From contig JAKSXM010000014.1 in assembly GCA_022575985.1 (NCBI GenBank), forward strand, positions 1,550,001 through 1,614,000: a stretch of DNA of 64,000 nt, read 5' to 3'. The notes beneath the pieces were generated by a model. That model did no database searches, had not been told where the DNA came from, and was given only the letters and a program-made list of their open reading frames with translations. Positions 53,366-64,000 of this stretch are shown here, one piece after another (position 1 is the stretch's first letter; each line of letters starts with the position of its first letter). Origin of the DNA: Anagrus nilaparvatae (lineage: Eukaryota; Arthropoda; Insecta; Hymenoptera; Mymaridae). A program made the position numbers and the translations under genes.

Positions 53366-54122
53366 TCTTAATACTATATATATTTGAAAATTTATTTGTT
53401 TGTTTGTCTGTTTGTCTGTTTGTCTGTGCCCTAATGACTCAAGAACCACCGAACCGATTGGCATGAAACCGGCGCCAAAATGAAGAAAAAAAAATGCGGG
53501 TGACATAGGCCCTATATTTTCTGACTGGCTATCGTAGTTTTTGAGATATTTAATTTTTAGTATTTTTGAACTTGATAACATTTTTTAAAAATTTTATCAA
53601 AAATTGAAATATCTCGATACTATCGAAAAAATTTGCTATTGCACTTCATACTATTCAATTCGGCACTAATTTTTATGTATTTTCTGAAATTTTTATTCAA
53701 AACGGAGGTATCTTTAAAATTTTATAAAATATTTTTAAAATTTTTTACTATATATTATATGTATTCAACTCAAATTTGAGGGTATAGTTTTGGGTGATAA
53801 AAAAGTCCCTCAGCTAAAGTTTTAGTCCTTTAGCACCTCATGGGCCCAAAATATGACTGTTTAAAGGTCCAAATATAGCCTGATTTGGCCCATTTTCAAA
53901 ATTACGCCATTCCTTTGAATTTATTACAAAATCTTATTGGTCACATTTGAACTGGTAAAAGGTCTACATTAAGAAAAAAATTTTAGTTTATTTCAAGGCG
54001 TTAATTTTTTTTGGGATTTATATATATTTTGGACAATAACAACATGTTAATAATAAAAAATCAATAACAACAACACCGGGAATAGATCAGGGGGGCGGAG
54101 CCCCCCCTCTCACCTATGCTAG
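53366..54122 (+). mobile_element. Non-autonomous Helitron
   Basis: Starts TCTTAATACTATATATATTTG after an A (53365) and ends CTAG (54119-54122) before a T, the A|T insertion rule of Helitrons. A textbook 3' hairpin (7-bp GGGGGGC/GCCCCCC stem, GGA loop, 54090-54106) lies 12 nt before CTAG. No Rep/helicase frame. The internal TTTGTTTGTCTGT run and AAGAACC(A/G)CCGAACCGATTGGCATGAAACCGG are shared by several further copies. Confidence 0.85.
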
Positions 54123-55760
54123 TACTATATATATTTGAAAATTTATTTGTTTGTCTGTCTGTCTGTCCACTCATCACGCAAGAACCGCCAAACCAATTGG
54201 CATGAAACCGGTGTCAAAATAAAGATATAAAAAAGGTTGAGGGTGACATAGGCCATAGATTTTCTGTTCAGCTATCGTAGTTTTTGAGATATCTAATTTT
54301 CAGTGATTTTAAACTTGATAAAATTTTTAAAAATTAAAAAAAATTGAAATATCTCGAGACTATTGACAAATTTTAGTGTCACAAGTTGGTAATATTCGAT
54401 TTGGCACACATTTTTACGTATTCTCCTAAATTTTTATTCAAAACGGAGGTATCTTTAAAAATTTATAAAATATTTTTGAAGCTGGTAAAAAAAATTTTTT
54501 CATTTTCTTATTTTTATTATATTTTTAATAATTTATTTGTGTGTCTGTGTGTACTTTAAAATGTAATAAATGTTATTGATTTGGCAATAATTGTAACGGG
54601 GTATTTTCGGTTATATAAATAATTTTTATTAATACACGTACATATACATTCATTAATATCTTTATACTTAAAGAGCGCCTTTTAACAAATATATATGTGT
54701 GCATAATTATTCATTAATAATAATGATAATAAAATAGGGGGAAATTACCTCTGTTATTCGGCTAGCTGCTGCATGAGGCTTACCTCCTTATTTAGTAGAG
54801 GGGGTTCACTAGGTCAAGAATATGTAAATTTAATGTGTACGAAAAAGTGGGGTGAACATGCACGTGAATTTTTATAAAAAATATACACTTAATTTCAATA
54901 ATTAATAATATTTTTACCTTTATTTTTATACAATCTAATGCCCCTTGGGGCTATCAATAACCATTATATATTTAAATTTATTAATTTTTAATTATTGTAA
55001 TATCGCGCACACACACACACACGAAAAACTCTGAAGCACGCTTTTGTATATACGTGTATGTATTTTACCGTCGGCTGATTATTTCTCGTAGATGAGTTGT
55101 AGGCGATAAACTTGGAGTCGGCTTCTTGATGCTGTAGTTGAATCCTCGCTAGGAAGTCTTTCCGTATGAAGTCCGTTAGCAATTTGATCAAGATTATTTA
55201 ATAATAATTGTGCTCCGCGAATGGCGGTTGCTACACAATGTATTTGCTCGATGTCGAGATTCTACTTAATTTGTGCCCGTAGGCTATCACTGATTTTATT
55301 AATAATAATAGTTAATTTTAATTATATCTAACTTTATTTGTGCACTATGAGCTTTAAATTTCAAAACCGGAACGTTTTAATGTGGCTTTTGTTGCAAAAC
55401 CCGGAGCCACATGTAGTTTCTGTAAAAGTCAAAAACCACTTGTATTTCTTTACTGCTAGCGGAAATCTTCTCCGCCCGTTTCTCTCTTTTATCTCTTTTC
55501 TTATTCGCTGCCCGCGGCGCTCGTTGACTACGCGGTGCTGCTACTCGCGCCTGGCGGCTGTATTATACTTTTCAAAAAAAACCATATACTGGCTGATACT
55601 GAAGCTATGTGTGTGTGTGTTTGTGCATGTAAATTTAAATGTTTATAAAATAAAATAATAATACTATTTGTAACGCGAATTTGCCTCGTTACATAATTTA
55701 TACGTAAATAGTTAAATTTGATTAAAAAAGAAAATTTCTTCAAAATTAAAAAAAAAAAAA
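54123..55760 (+). mobile_element. Second Helitron-family copy, split by a solo LTR
   Basis: Begins directly after the CTAG of the previous copy with TACTATATATATTTGAAAATT (first bases missing). It carries the TGTCTGTCTGTC and GAACCGCC blocks, then reaches GATTTGGCAATAAT, where a solo LTR (54592-55693) interrupts; TAATTTATACGTA continues the family consensus after it (compare GATTTGGCACTAATTTATACGTA at 56267). The end is uncertain. Confidence 0.7.
54592..55693 (+). mobile_element. Solo LTR, 1.1 kb
   Basis: Termini TGTAACG...CGTTACA with a 4-bp duplication TAAT on both sides (54588-54591, 55694-55697). No coding internal region, consistent with LTR-LTR recombination. GC-richer than its surroundings, with a (CA)n run at 55005-55022. 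Confidence 0.82.
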
Positions 55761-55953
55761 AATTTGGCTTTCCAGTTTCCTGTAATTTACATTGTCAAAT
55801 TTTGAATACGGTTTTTAATTTTACGTTGAAGAGCATAGAGTCTTTCTTTATTTAAAGTATAGTTATATACATCAAAAACACTTCCCGAGGCTTTCCAGTT
55901 CCCTGTTATTAATAGAATAATTATAATAGAACCACCTATATATACGTCTTAAT

Positions 55954-56420
55954 ACTATATACTACTATATACTATACTAGCAACCCCCCCCCCTGTGTCC
56001 AATTTGCAAATTTATTTGCCTGTCTGTCTGTCTGTACCCTAATGACTCAAGAACCGCCGAACCACTTGACATGAAACCAGTGTCATAATAAAGAATAAAA
56101 GTATTCGGATAACATAGGCTATAATTTTGTAACTCATCTTTCTTAATTTTGGAGATATCCAATTTTTACTATTTTTAGGATATATAAAATTTTTTGAAAA
56201 TTTGCTTGAAAAGTGAAATACCTAAAAAATATGATTAAATTTTACTGTCACAATTGGTATTACTTGATTTGGCACTAATTTATACGTACTCAGTTAAATT
56301 TTTTTATTTTCTCTACTATAACTAGAGAATCAATCAGTAACTATAATTTTTCATTAATTTTTCACCTACGCTGCTCTGAATAGTTTGAATGTGTTTGCAT
56401 AATTATAAATTTGCAATGAA
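55954..56420 (+). mobile_element. Helitron-family copy, partial
   Basis: Starts TCTTAATACTATATACT, then carries CAACCCCCCCCCCTG, TGTCTGTCTGTCTG and GAACCGCCGAACC. No clean CTAG end follows; the copy fades near 56300-56420. Confidence 0.6.
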
Positions 56421-56485
56421 AAATGATTTTTTGAAACAACACAAACAGAAGTAAATGTGACTCAAACTTTTGCTAGTATATATAT

Positions 56486-57298
56486 GTCGTAGCCCCATAG
56501 GATAATCGGTTTTATAGGCTATAAGCCGGCCCATAGAGTAAAAATGCTCGAGCAAAATGCTCGAGACATATTTCGCTATGTAGCTGCGCGCTCCAGTTTT
56601 ATAGCCTATAGGCCGGCTTTTAGCGTATAAAGCTGAAAGATGTCAGCTTCATAGACAAATATCAAAGTTTCGAGACTCTTAAGTTTAAATAATATAAATT
56701 TACCAATATTATGTCATGAATTGTTTATACTTATCTTATAGCTTTATTTACATTATTAAATTCTATCAATAATTATAATAAATATAATAAAAATAATAAA
56801 TTTTTATAATTTTATATTTGACAAAATATAATAATATTTTAAATATTTTTATTTTATCGCTTTTCCTTGAACGTAAATGTTGTTTAATATCATATAATTC
56901 TAAATTTTTTTTAATAAACTTTTTTTATTATTAATATGGAGAAAATAAATAGCGTGTTATTCAGCGTAGAAATGATCCAAAAGATCAAATTATAATATTT
57001 TTAGCTATTGAAGAATGTTACGATGAATTACTTAAGGCTCACCAACAAACTGTAAATAAAGCTATAAGATAAATATAAATAATTCATGACATAACATTGG
57101 TAAATTTATATTATTTGAAACTAAGAGTCTCGAAACTTTGATATTTGTCTATGAAGCTGACATGCTTACGCTAAAAGCCGGCCTATAGGCTATAAAACTG
57201 GAGCGCCCCGCTTCATAGCGAAATAGGCTTGCTCGAGCATTATTACTCTATGGGCCGGCTTATAGCCTATAAAACCGATTATCCTATGGGGCTACGAC
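56486..57298. mobile_element. MITE-like element with about 230-bp inverted repeats
   Basis: Left arm GTCGTAGCCCCATAGGATAA... (56486-56720) and right arm ending ...ATGGGGCTACGAC (57070-57298) are near-perfect reverse complements, including the ATAGCCTATA(A/G)GCCGGC landmarks. Flanks are TATATAT runs, so the target duplication cannot be resolved. No transposase. The middle 340 bp contains a 39-codon coding-like tail at 56953-57072. Confidence 0.88.
56953..57072 (+). pseudogene. Coding-like gene tail inside the MITE
   Basis: 39 sense codons and TAA, preceded by AATAG like a 3' splice site. The reading has clear protein character (NDPKDQIIIFLAIEECYDEL, then LKAHQQTVNKAIR). It may be the last exon of a parental transposase or of a captured host gene. 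Not recognised. Confidence 0.4.
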
Positions 57299-57310
57299 AT
57301 ATATATATAT

Positions 57311-57821
57311 ATTAGAGTGGACCTAAAATTAGAGTTTTGAGAAAAACTTTGCTACCCGGGTTTTTTTGTGAAGTTTTGGTCATAAAAAGTCCCCAGCTCC
57401 AAGGATTTTGATTTTGCTTTGCAAAAACACGTGCCTGTAAGCACCTCAAATTTCCATTTGTTTTTTATTTATAATGTATTCATAATGAGAAAATTGCGAT
57501 TTTTAAAAATTTTATTTTGATAAAACAAAGTGTTCTGGGTCTTCTACAACTTTAGGGATCAGTTTTTATATGTCTAAACATCATTTTCTATCTGTTTGGT
57601 AGTGTTTAAAAAAATTTTTTCAGAACGTTAAAAAATTAGAAAGCTGAAAAGTCAAAATTCCCATGTTATTTAAATGGGAAAATTGAAGTGCTTACAGGCA
57701 CGTGTTTTTGTAAAGCAAAATCAAAATCCTTGGAGCTGGGGAGTTTTTATGACCAAAACTTCACAAAAAAACCCGGGGACCAAAGTTTTTCTCAAAACTC
57801 TAATTTTAGGTCCACTCTAAT
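57311..57821. mobile_element. Foldback MITE, about 140-bp inverted repeats
   Basis: Arms ATTAGAGTGGACCTAAAATT... (57311-57450) and its reverse complement (57682-57821) are about 97% matched. Flanked by TA repeats, consistent with TA-targeted insertion of a Tc1/mariner-type non-autonomous element. It begins only 12 bp from the end of the previous MITE. No coding content in the centre. Confidence 0.9.
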
Positions 57822-57846
57822 ATATATACTATATAGATATACTATG

Positions 57847-58500
57847 ATAAGTAAAAGGGGGGGCTCCGCCCTTCCTGATCTGTTCCCGGTGTTGTTGTTA
57901 TCGATATTTTATTATTAATTTTTATTATTATCATGTTGTTATTGTCCAAAATATATCTTAATCTTAATACTATATATATTTAAAAATTTATTTGTTTGTT
58001 TGTTTGTTTGTGTGTTTGTTTGTTTGTACCCTTATGACGCAAGAACCGCCGAACCGATTGGTATCAAATCGGTGTCAAAATAAAGAAAAAAAGTCTGCGG
58101 GTGACAGAGGCCATATATTCTCTGCTCAGCTATCGTAGTTTTTGAGATATTTAATTTTTTAGTATTTTTGAACTTGATAACATTTTTTAAAATTTTTAAC
58201 AAAAATTGAAATATCTTGAGACTATTGAAAAATTTTAAAATGGAACTTTGTAGTATCTAATTCGCACCAATTTTTACGTATTCTCTGAAATTTTTATTCA
58301 AAACGAAGGTATCTTTAAAATTTTCTCAAATATTTTTGAAGCTGGTAAAAGATTTTATATATATATATTTTTTGGAAAATAACAACATGATGGCGGAGCC
58401 CCCCACCCCCTGATTTGGTCGTGGTGTTGGTGTTATTGATTTTATATTATTAATTTTTCTTGTTATCATGTTGTTATTGTCCAAAATCTTAATATCTTAA
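57847..58500. mobile_element. Helitron-family pieces, head-to-head
   Basis: 57847-57960 is a minus-orientation 3' end (GGGGGGGCTCCGCCC hairpin, CCGGTGTTGTTGTTA). 57962 begins a plus-orientation 5' end TCTTAATACTATATATATTT with the GAACCGCCGAACCGATTGG block. Another degraded 3' hairpin lies at 58391-58405 (GGCGGAGCCCCCC). Confidence 0.65.
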
Positions 58501-59519
58501 TACTATATATATTTGAAAATTTATCTGTCTGTCTAAATTTTTTTATCGCACTTTGTAGTGTTCGATTCAGCACTAATTTTTATGTATTCGCTGAAATTTT
58601 TATTCAAAACAGAGGTATTTTTAAAATTTTATTAAATAACTCCCCTCTTATGTTAAAATAATTTTGACTAGCTGATTGGCCTCGCTATGCTCGGCAGAAT
58701 GTGACAGTAATATTGAACATTTAACTATCACACTATCCGTTGATGTCTAAAAATAAAAAATATTGCTGTGCGAAATTAAAATAATTTTTGTTTTTCTTTT
58801 AAAAATTGTTTTAAAAAATATTTTAATCATAAAATCCTATCCTATATATATTAAAATGAAATAATCGAAAAAATTGATTATTTTTAATATATTTCAGCAC
58901 TAATTTATGAAGAGCTGTATGGACGAAAATACATGAAAGTTGTTTTAAATTAATTTTTAAAGAAATATCCCCAGCCGTTTTTTTAATTTTTAAAAAATAT
59001 TCAAAAGATTTTGAGATATCAAACTCAGAAGTTAGTGGTCGAAAACATAAAAAAATTTCATTTTTTTTCACTAAAACTGATTTTTCTCAAGATCTAAGAG
59101 GTCTTAAGCCTTGGAAAAAATTCTATCAATGTCTGTTTGTTTTTTTTTAATTTGAGCTCTCGGTTTAGAGTTACAACTGTTTAAAGCTAAGAAGTTTAAA
59201 TTTAAAAACTCAAAAAGTTGTCATTTTTGCCACTTGATAACTTAAAATGGTTTGTATCAAAATGTAAAAACCAAATCGCTTTGTAATTTATTAAGCACTT
59301 CTCTAAAACAATTTTTTTTTGTTTTTTATTTAATGCATTCATTAAAGAGAAATATCAAAAAAAAGACTTAAAGTCAAATTTTTTGAATTTTTGGGTTTTT
59401 AATGTTTAAGACAGCCGATGTCCAATTTCTTATTCCATGAAATTTTTCGAATTTTTTCATATATAAAACACCCGACAATATAGATTGAAATATTTGAAAT
59501 ATTTTTATGATGTAGACAT
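58501..59519. other. Helitron-family remnant and AT-rich spacer
   Basis: 58493-58640 is one more short 5' Helitron-family copy. Past 58650 there is a CTGATTGGCCTCG...GCTCGGCAGAATG spot and then low-complexity DNA without a supportable gene; the minus-strand frame at 59071-58823 is low-complexity. Confidence 0.4.
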
Positions 59520-62470
59520 GAAATGTTGTTTCAATTATTTTTATGCAATAATAGCATTGAAATATTAGTATTTCAGATTATTCCCCACTTAAATGTTCTC
59601 GAATACTGAACTGTTTTATAGAAATGTTGTAATTTCAATTGTTTTTATGCAGTAATAGCATTGAATTATTAATATTGAATTTATCAAAATATACCCCACT
59701 TAAATGTTTTCGAATACTGTCCTGTTTTATAGAAAAGTTGTAATTTCAATTATTTTTATGCATTGATAGCATTAAAATATTAGCATTGAATGTAGCAGAA
59801 TATTCCCCACTTAAATGTTCTCGAATACTATCCTTTTTTATAGAAATGTTGTAATTTCAAGTGTTTTTATGCAATAATAGCATTGAATTATTAGTATTGA
59901 ATTCAGTAAAATATACCCTACTTAAATGTATTCAAATACGGGCCTCTTTTATAGAAATTTTGTAATTTCAAATAATTTTATGCAATCGTAGCATTGAAAT
60001 ATTAGTACCCAATTTAGCAAAATATTCCCCACTTAAATGTTTTCGAATACTTTCCTGTTTTATAGAAAAGTTGTAATTTCAATTATTTTTATGCAATCAT
60101 AGCATTGAAATATTAGTATTGAATTTAGCAGAATATTCCCCACTTAAATGTTCTCGAATACTGTCCTTTTTTATAGAAATGTTGTAATTTCAATAATTTT
60201 TAGGCAATAATAGCATTGAATCATTAGTATTGAATTTAGTAAAATATACCCCACTTAAATGATTTCAAATATGACCTATTTTATAGAAATTTTTTAATTT
60301 AATATATTTTTATGCAATGATAGCATTGAAATATTAGTATTGAATTTAGCAAAATAAACACCATTTTAAATTTTTTCCCCTGTTTTATAGTAAACTTGTA
60401 ATTTCAATGTTTTTAAGCATTGATAGCATTGAAATTTTAGTATTGAATTCAGCAAATTTGCCCAACTTAAATGTTTTCGAAAACTGTCCTACTGTTTTAT
60501 AACATTGAATTATTAGTATTGAATTTAGCAAAATATACCCCACTTAAATGTTTTCAAATATTGTCCTGTGTTATAGAAAAGTTGTAATTTCAATTATTTT
60601 TATTCAATGATAGCATTGAAATATTAGCATTGAATTTAGCAGAATATTCCCCACTTAAATGTTCTCGAATACTATCCTTTTTTATAGTAATGTTGTAATT
60701 TCAAGTGTTTTTATGCAATAATATCATTGAATTATTACTATTGAATTTAGCAAAATATACTCACTTAAATATTTTTGAATATTGGTCTCTTTTATATAAA
60801 TGTTGTAATTTCAATTGTTTTTATGAAATAATAGCATTGAATTATTAGTATTCAATTTAGCAGAATATGCCCCACTTAAATGTTTTCGAATACTGTCATG
60901 TTTTATAGAAATGTTGTAATTTTAATGGTTTTTATGCAATAATAGCATTGAATTATAGTATTGAATTTATTAAAATATACCCCACTTAAATGTTTTCAAA
61001 TATTGACCTCTTTTATAGAAATTTTGTAATGTAAAATATTTTTATGCAATGATAGCATTGAAATATTAGTATTGAATTTAGCAAATTTGCCCCACTTAAA
61101 TGTTTTCGAAAATTGTCCTACTGTTTTATAACATTGAATTATTAGTATTAAATTTAGCAAAATATACCCCACTTAAATGTTTTCAAATATTGTCCTGTTT
61201 TATAGAAAAGTTGTAATTTCAATTATTTTTATGCAATCATAGCATTGAAATATTAGTATTGAATTTAGCAGAATATTCCCTACTTAAATGTTCTCGAATA
61301 CTTTCCTGTTTTATAGAAAAGTTGTAATTTCAATTACTTTTATGCAATAATAGCATTGAAATATTAGTATTGAATTTAGCAGAATATTACCCACTTAAAT
61401 GTTCTCGAATACTGACCTTTTTATAGAAATAATGTAATTTCAATTATTTTTATGCAATAATGGCATTGAATCGTTAGTTTTGAATTTAGTAAAATATATC
61501 CCACTTAAATGTTTTCAAATATTGACCTATTTTATAGAAATTTTTTAATTTAATATATTTTTATGCAATGATAGCATTGAAATATTAGTATTGAATTTAG
61601 CAAAATAAACACCATTTTAAATTTATTCCCCTGTTTTATAGTAAACTTGTAATTTCAATGTTTTTAAGCATTGATAGCATTGAAATTTTAGTATTGAATT
61701 TAGCAAATTTGACCCACTTAAATGTTTTCGAAAACTGTCCTACTGTTTTATAACATTGAATTATTAGTATTGAATTTAGCAAAATATACCCCACTTAAAT
61801 GTTTTCAAATATTGTCCTGTTTTATAGAAAAGTTGTAATTTCAATTATTTTTATTCAATGATAGCATTGAAATATTAGCATTGAATTTAGCAGAATATTC
61901 CCTACTTAAATGTTCTCGAATACTATCCTTTTTTATAGAAATGTTGTAATTTCAAGTGTTTTTATGCAATAATATCATTGAATTATTACTATTGAATTTA
62001 GCAAAATATATTCACTTAAATGTTTTTGAATATTGGTCTCTTTTATATAAATGTTGTAATTTCAATTGTTTTTATGAAATAATAGCATTGAATTATTAGT
62101 ATTCAATTTAGCAGAATATGCCCCACTTAAATGTTTTCGAATACTGTCCTGTTTTATAGAAATGTTGTAATTTTAATGGTTTTTATGCAATAATAGCATT
62201 GAATTATTAGTATTGAATTTATTAAAATATACCCCACTTAAATCTTTTCAAATATTGACTTCTTTTATAGAAATTTTGTAATGTAAAATATTTTTATGCA
62301 ATGATAGCATTGAAATATTAGTATTGAATTTAGCAAAATATACCCCACTTAGTTTTTTTCAACTATTGACCTCTTTTATAGAAATTTTGTAATGTAAAAT
62401 ATTTCATGCAATGATAGCATGAAATATTAGTATTGAATTAAGCAAAATAAACACCACTTTAAGAGTACCA
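59520..62470. repeat. Satellite array, 111-bp unit with higher-order structure
   Basis: About 26 units of about 111 bp. Landmarks per unit: TTGTAATTTCAATT, TTTTTATGCAATAATAGCATTGAA, TATTAGTATTGAATTTAGCA, ATA(C/T)(C/A)CCCCACTTAAATG and TTTTATAGAAA. A distinctive variant block (ACACCATTTTAAATT...TAGTAAACTTG) occurs at 60357 and 61607, and neighbouring variants recur in the same order, so a higher-order unit of about 1.25 kb (about 11 monomers, some shortened) has been duplicated. Confidence 0.92.
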
Positions 62471-62537
62471 CTTAAAAAAAAATATTTTATTGCAAAAGTC
62501 ATATTGATTGTCCAAAACTTATAAAAGTTTTATATAT

Positions 62538-63574
62538 TGTAACGTACCAAATGCCTAGACCCCTAAGATATGCAAATATTTATTAATAATGAATGCAAAT
62601 AACAGTTTAATTCTACTCACTTATACGTGTGTTGCATCATACACACGCATAAGTGTATAAAATAATGAAATCGCGATTTATATCAATATATGTATCGATA
62701 CAATTATAAACTCCCAAATTTAGATTATTTAATGATAAACAAATATTACTCAAATGGCAGCACTATCCAGCATGTATTTAATTATGCCGGCAGCCTCTTA
62801 AATGTAAATATGTAAATATGTAAATATTAGTAAAATATTAGTTTTTAAGTAAATTAGAATTATTTAATTTAATTATAAAATATTATAATTAAATACACCT
62901 TTATTATTAATAAAAAATATAATAATTATTAATAATACATTCAATATATTTAATAAATTAATTAAACATAAATGATAGATCTAGTAACGGTCAAAATAGA
63001 TTTTATTGAAAAAAAGGAGTATTTATTAATCTAAGTTGTAAATAGAAATTAATTATAAATAAAAAAATAATCAATGTAATAAACATAATATATAAAAATG
63101 ATAAACAATAATTAAAACAACTAAAAAACTAAAAAGAAGAAATTCGCGCCAAACGCAAATTTCCTTCCAGAAACTTCTAGAACTCTCTTTATGTATAAAA
63201 ATTCCAAACATGTGTGCGTGAGTTGCGAAAAGTATATAAGAAAGAGATTTCGCACATCACGACACACTTGTCTTGGGATCTCTGGCAGAGCGAGTTCATA
63301 AAACGACCTTTGTTAAATTCACACTCAATAAACATTTACATTGAATTAATATTTAATGTTTTTATTTATGTAAGAGATTATAAGTCAGCATCAGCTTCAT
63401 AGGCGCAGAAGTGCGTCGAAACCTACGCAGAGGCACAGCCTCGATTATAAACGTAACCCCTTTGATTTCCAAGGGCTGATCCCCTTGGTTTGATAAGGTT
63501 CTAGTCGGGTAGGAAAAAGTGTCGAACGTAGGAAAAATCATAATAATTGTCAACCCTCCCTCTGAGGGGTTACA
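62538..63574 (+). mobile_element. Solo LTR, 1.04 kb, interrupting a satellite
   Basis: Termini TGTAACG...GGGTTACA with the 4-bp duplication ATAT (62534-62537, 63575-63578). It has a promoter TATATAAG at about 63232 and a polyadenylation signal AATAAA at about 63327, so the orientation is plus. The 3' third is GC-rich (63390-63530). It shares its termini with the 54592-55693 LTR, so the families may be related. Confidence 0.82.
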
Positions 63575-64000
63575 ATATGAAAATTTCATAAAATTTCATC
63601 GGTCTTTTTTAAACACGAAATAAATAAATTTCCTAAAAATATTTTATTGACAAAGTCATATGGATTGCCCAAATCTTTATAAATTTCCAATTTATATTTT
63701 ATTTCGTCTTATATATGAAAAGTTCATATAATTCAAACTTTATAAATTGTCAATTTATCTTATTGCAAAAGTTATATTGATTGTCCAAAACTTAATAAAT
63801 TTCCAATGTATATTTTACTTCATTTTATATATGAAAAGTTCGTAAAATTTCATTCGTTTGTTTTAAATATGAAATAATAAAAATTTTCAAAAAAAATATT
63901 TTATTGCAAAAGTCATATTGATTGTCAAAAATTTTATGAAAATATCTTAAATTATATATATATTAGTTGTTTATTTATTGACCTGTACTGGGCATAACTG
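63575..64000. repeat. Satellite-like repeat, roughly 120-140-bp unit
   Basis: TTTTATTG(C/A)(A/C)AAAGT(C/T)ATAT(T/G)GATTG(T/C)CCAAA recurs at about 63643, 63762 and 63899, with TATATGAAAAGTTCATA- and AATTTCAT-type blocks between. An earlier copy lies at 62487-62530 on the other side of the solo LTR, so the LTR inserted into this array. It continues past the window edge. Confidence 0.75.

Noticed and set aside
58823..59071. 82-codon minus-strand frame
   Set aside because: Lys/Phe/Ile-rich in AT-rich spacer, no homology recognised.
59520..62470. CRISPR-like array
   Set aside because: Units are head-to-tail 111-bp satellites without unique spacers, and the DNA is eukaryotic.
63214..63402. 62-codon plus-strand frame
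   Set aside because: Inside the solo LTR, overlapping its promoter and poly(A) signal.

Overview
The window is very AT-rich eukaryotic DNA, almost certainly from an arthropod and most likely an insect. The signs are short introns with GT/AG junctions, a Dscam-type fibronectin III exon, two genes for baculovirus-F-like (errantivirus/Iris-type) envelope proteins, a TATA plus TCAGTT initiator in an LTR, Helitrons with TC...CTAG ends, and many MITEs and satellites. A hymenopteran such as a parasitoid wasp is a guess from base composition and repeat content; nothing in the sequence proves it.

Region 1-24.2 kb has few recognisable transposons and long T-rich spacers. On the minus strand it holds the terminal exon of an F-like envelope gene (412-2323), an unknown 169-aa gene, and two small genes for cysteine-rich secreted/one-pass membrane proteins (8108-8622 with a clear 77-nt intron, and 9693-10145). 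On the plus strand it holds a 440-aa protein with a Cys/His cluster and acidic repeats (15047-16369), an unknown 157-aa protein (20391-20864) and two paralogous leucine-rich-repeat proteins (21135-22421, 22938-24176). Each of these four plus-strand ORFs starts just after a splice-acceptor-like sequence, so each probably has a short 5' exon upstream. A 69-bp tandem array, a 78-bp tandem array and a cluster of AGCGATGTTA motifs lie between the genes.

Region 25.1-34.2 kb is a large minus-strand Ty3/gypsy-type element. It has a 352-bp 5' LTR, gag with a CCHC knuckle, a textbook -1 frameshift signal (TTTAAAC plus stem-loop) at the gag stop, then protease-RT-RNase H, a repeat-rich linker, an OTU-type cysteine protease domain and, after a single in-frame TGA, a macro-like domain fused in front of the integrase. 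The OTU and macro-like domains are the strongest candidates for something unusual. No 3' LTR was found. A decayed copia element follows on the plus strand (34.2-37.2 kb).

Region 37.5-64 kb is host DNA heavily invaded by repeats. It contains a terminal exon of an unknown plus-strand gene (37557-37790), a SINE with 14-bp target duplications, a Dscam-like exon on the minus strand (41444-41873), a tRNA-like sequence beside a 265-bp-arm palindrome, a non-coding LTR-like composite with discordant LTR halves (44.6-47.9 kb), and a young env-only LTR element (48942-52842: 507-bp LTRs with one mismatch, ATAT duplication, intact env exon). Further right are Helitrons, two solo LTRs with 4-bp duplications (one nested in a Helitron-family copy, one splitting a satellite), two long-TIR MITEs, and a roughly 2.9-kb satellite of 111-bp units.
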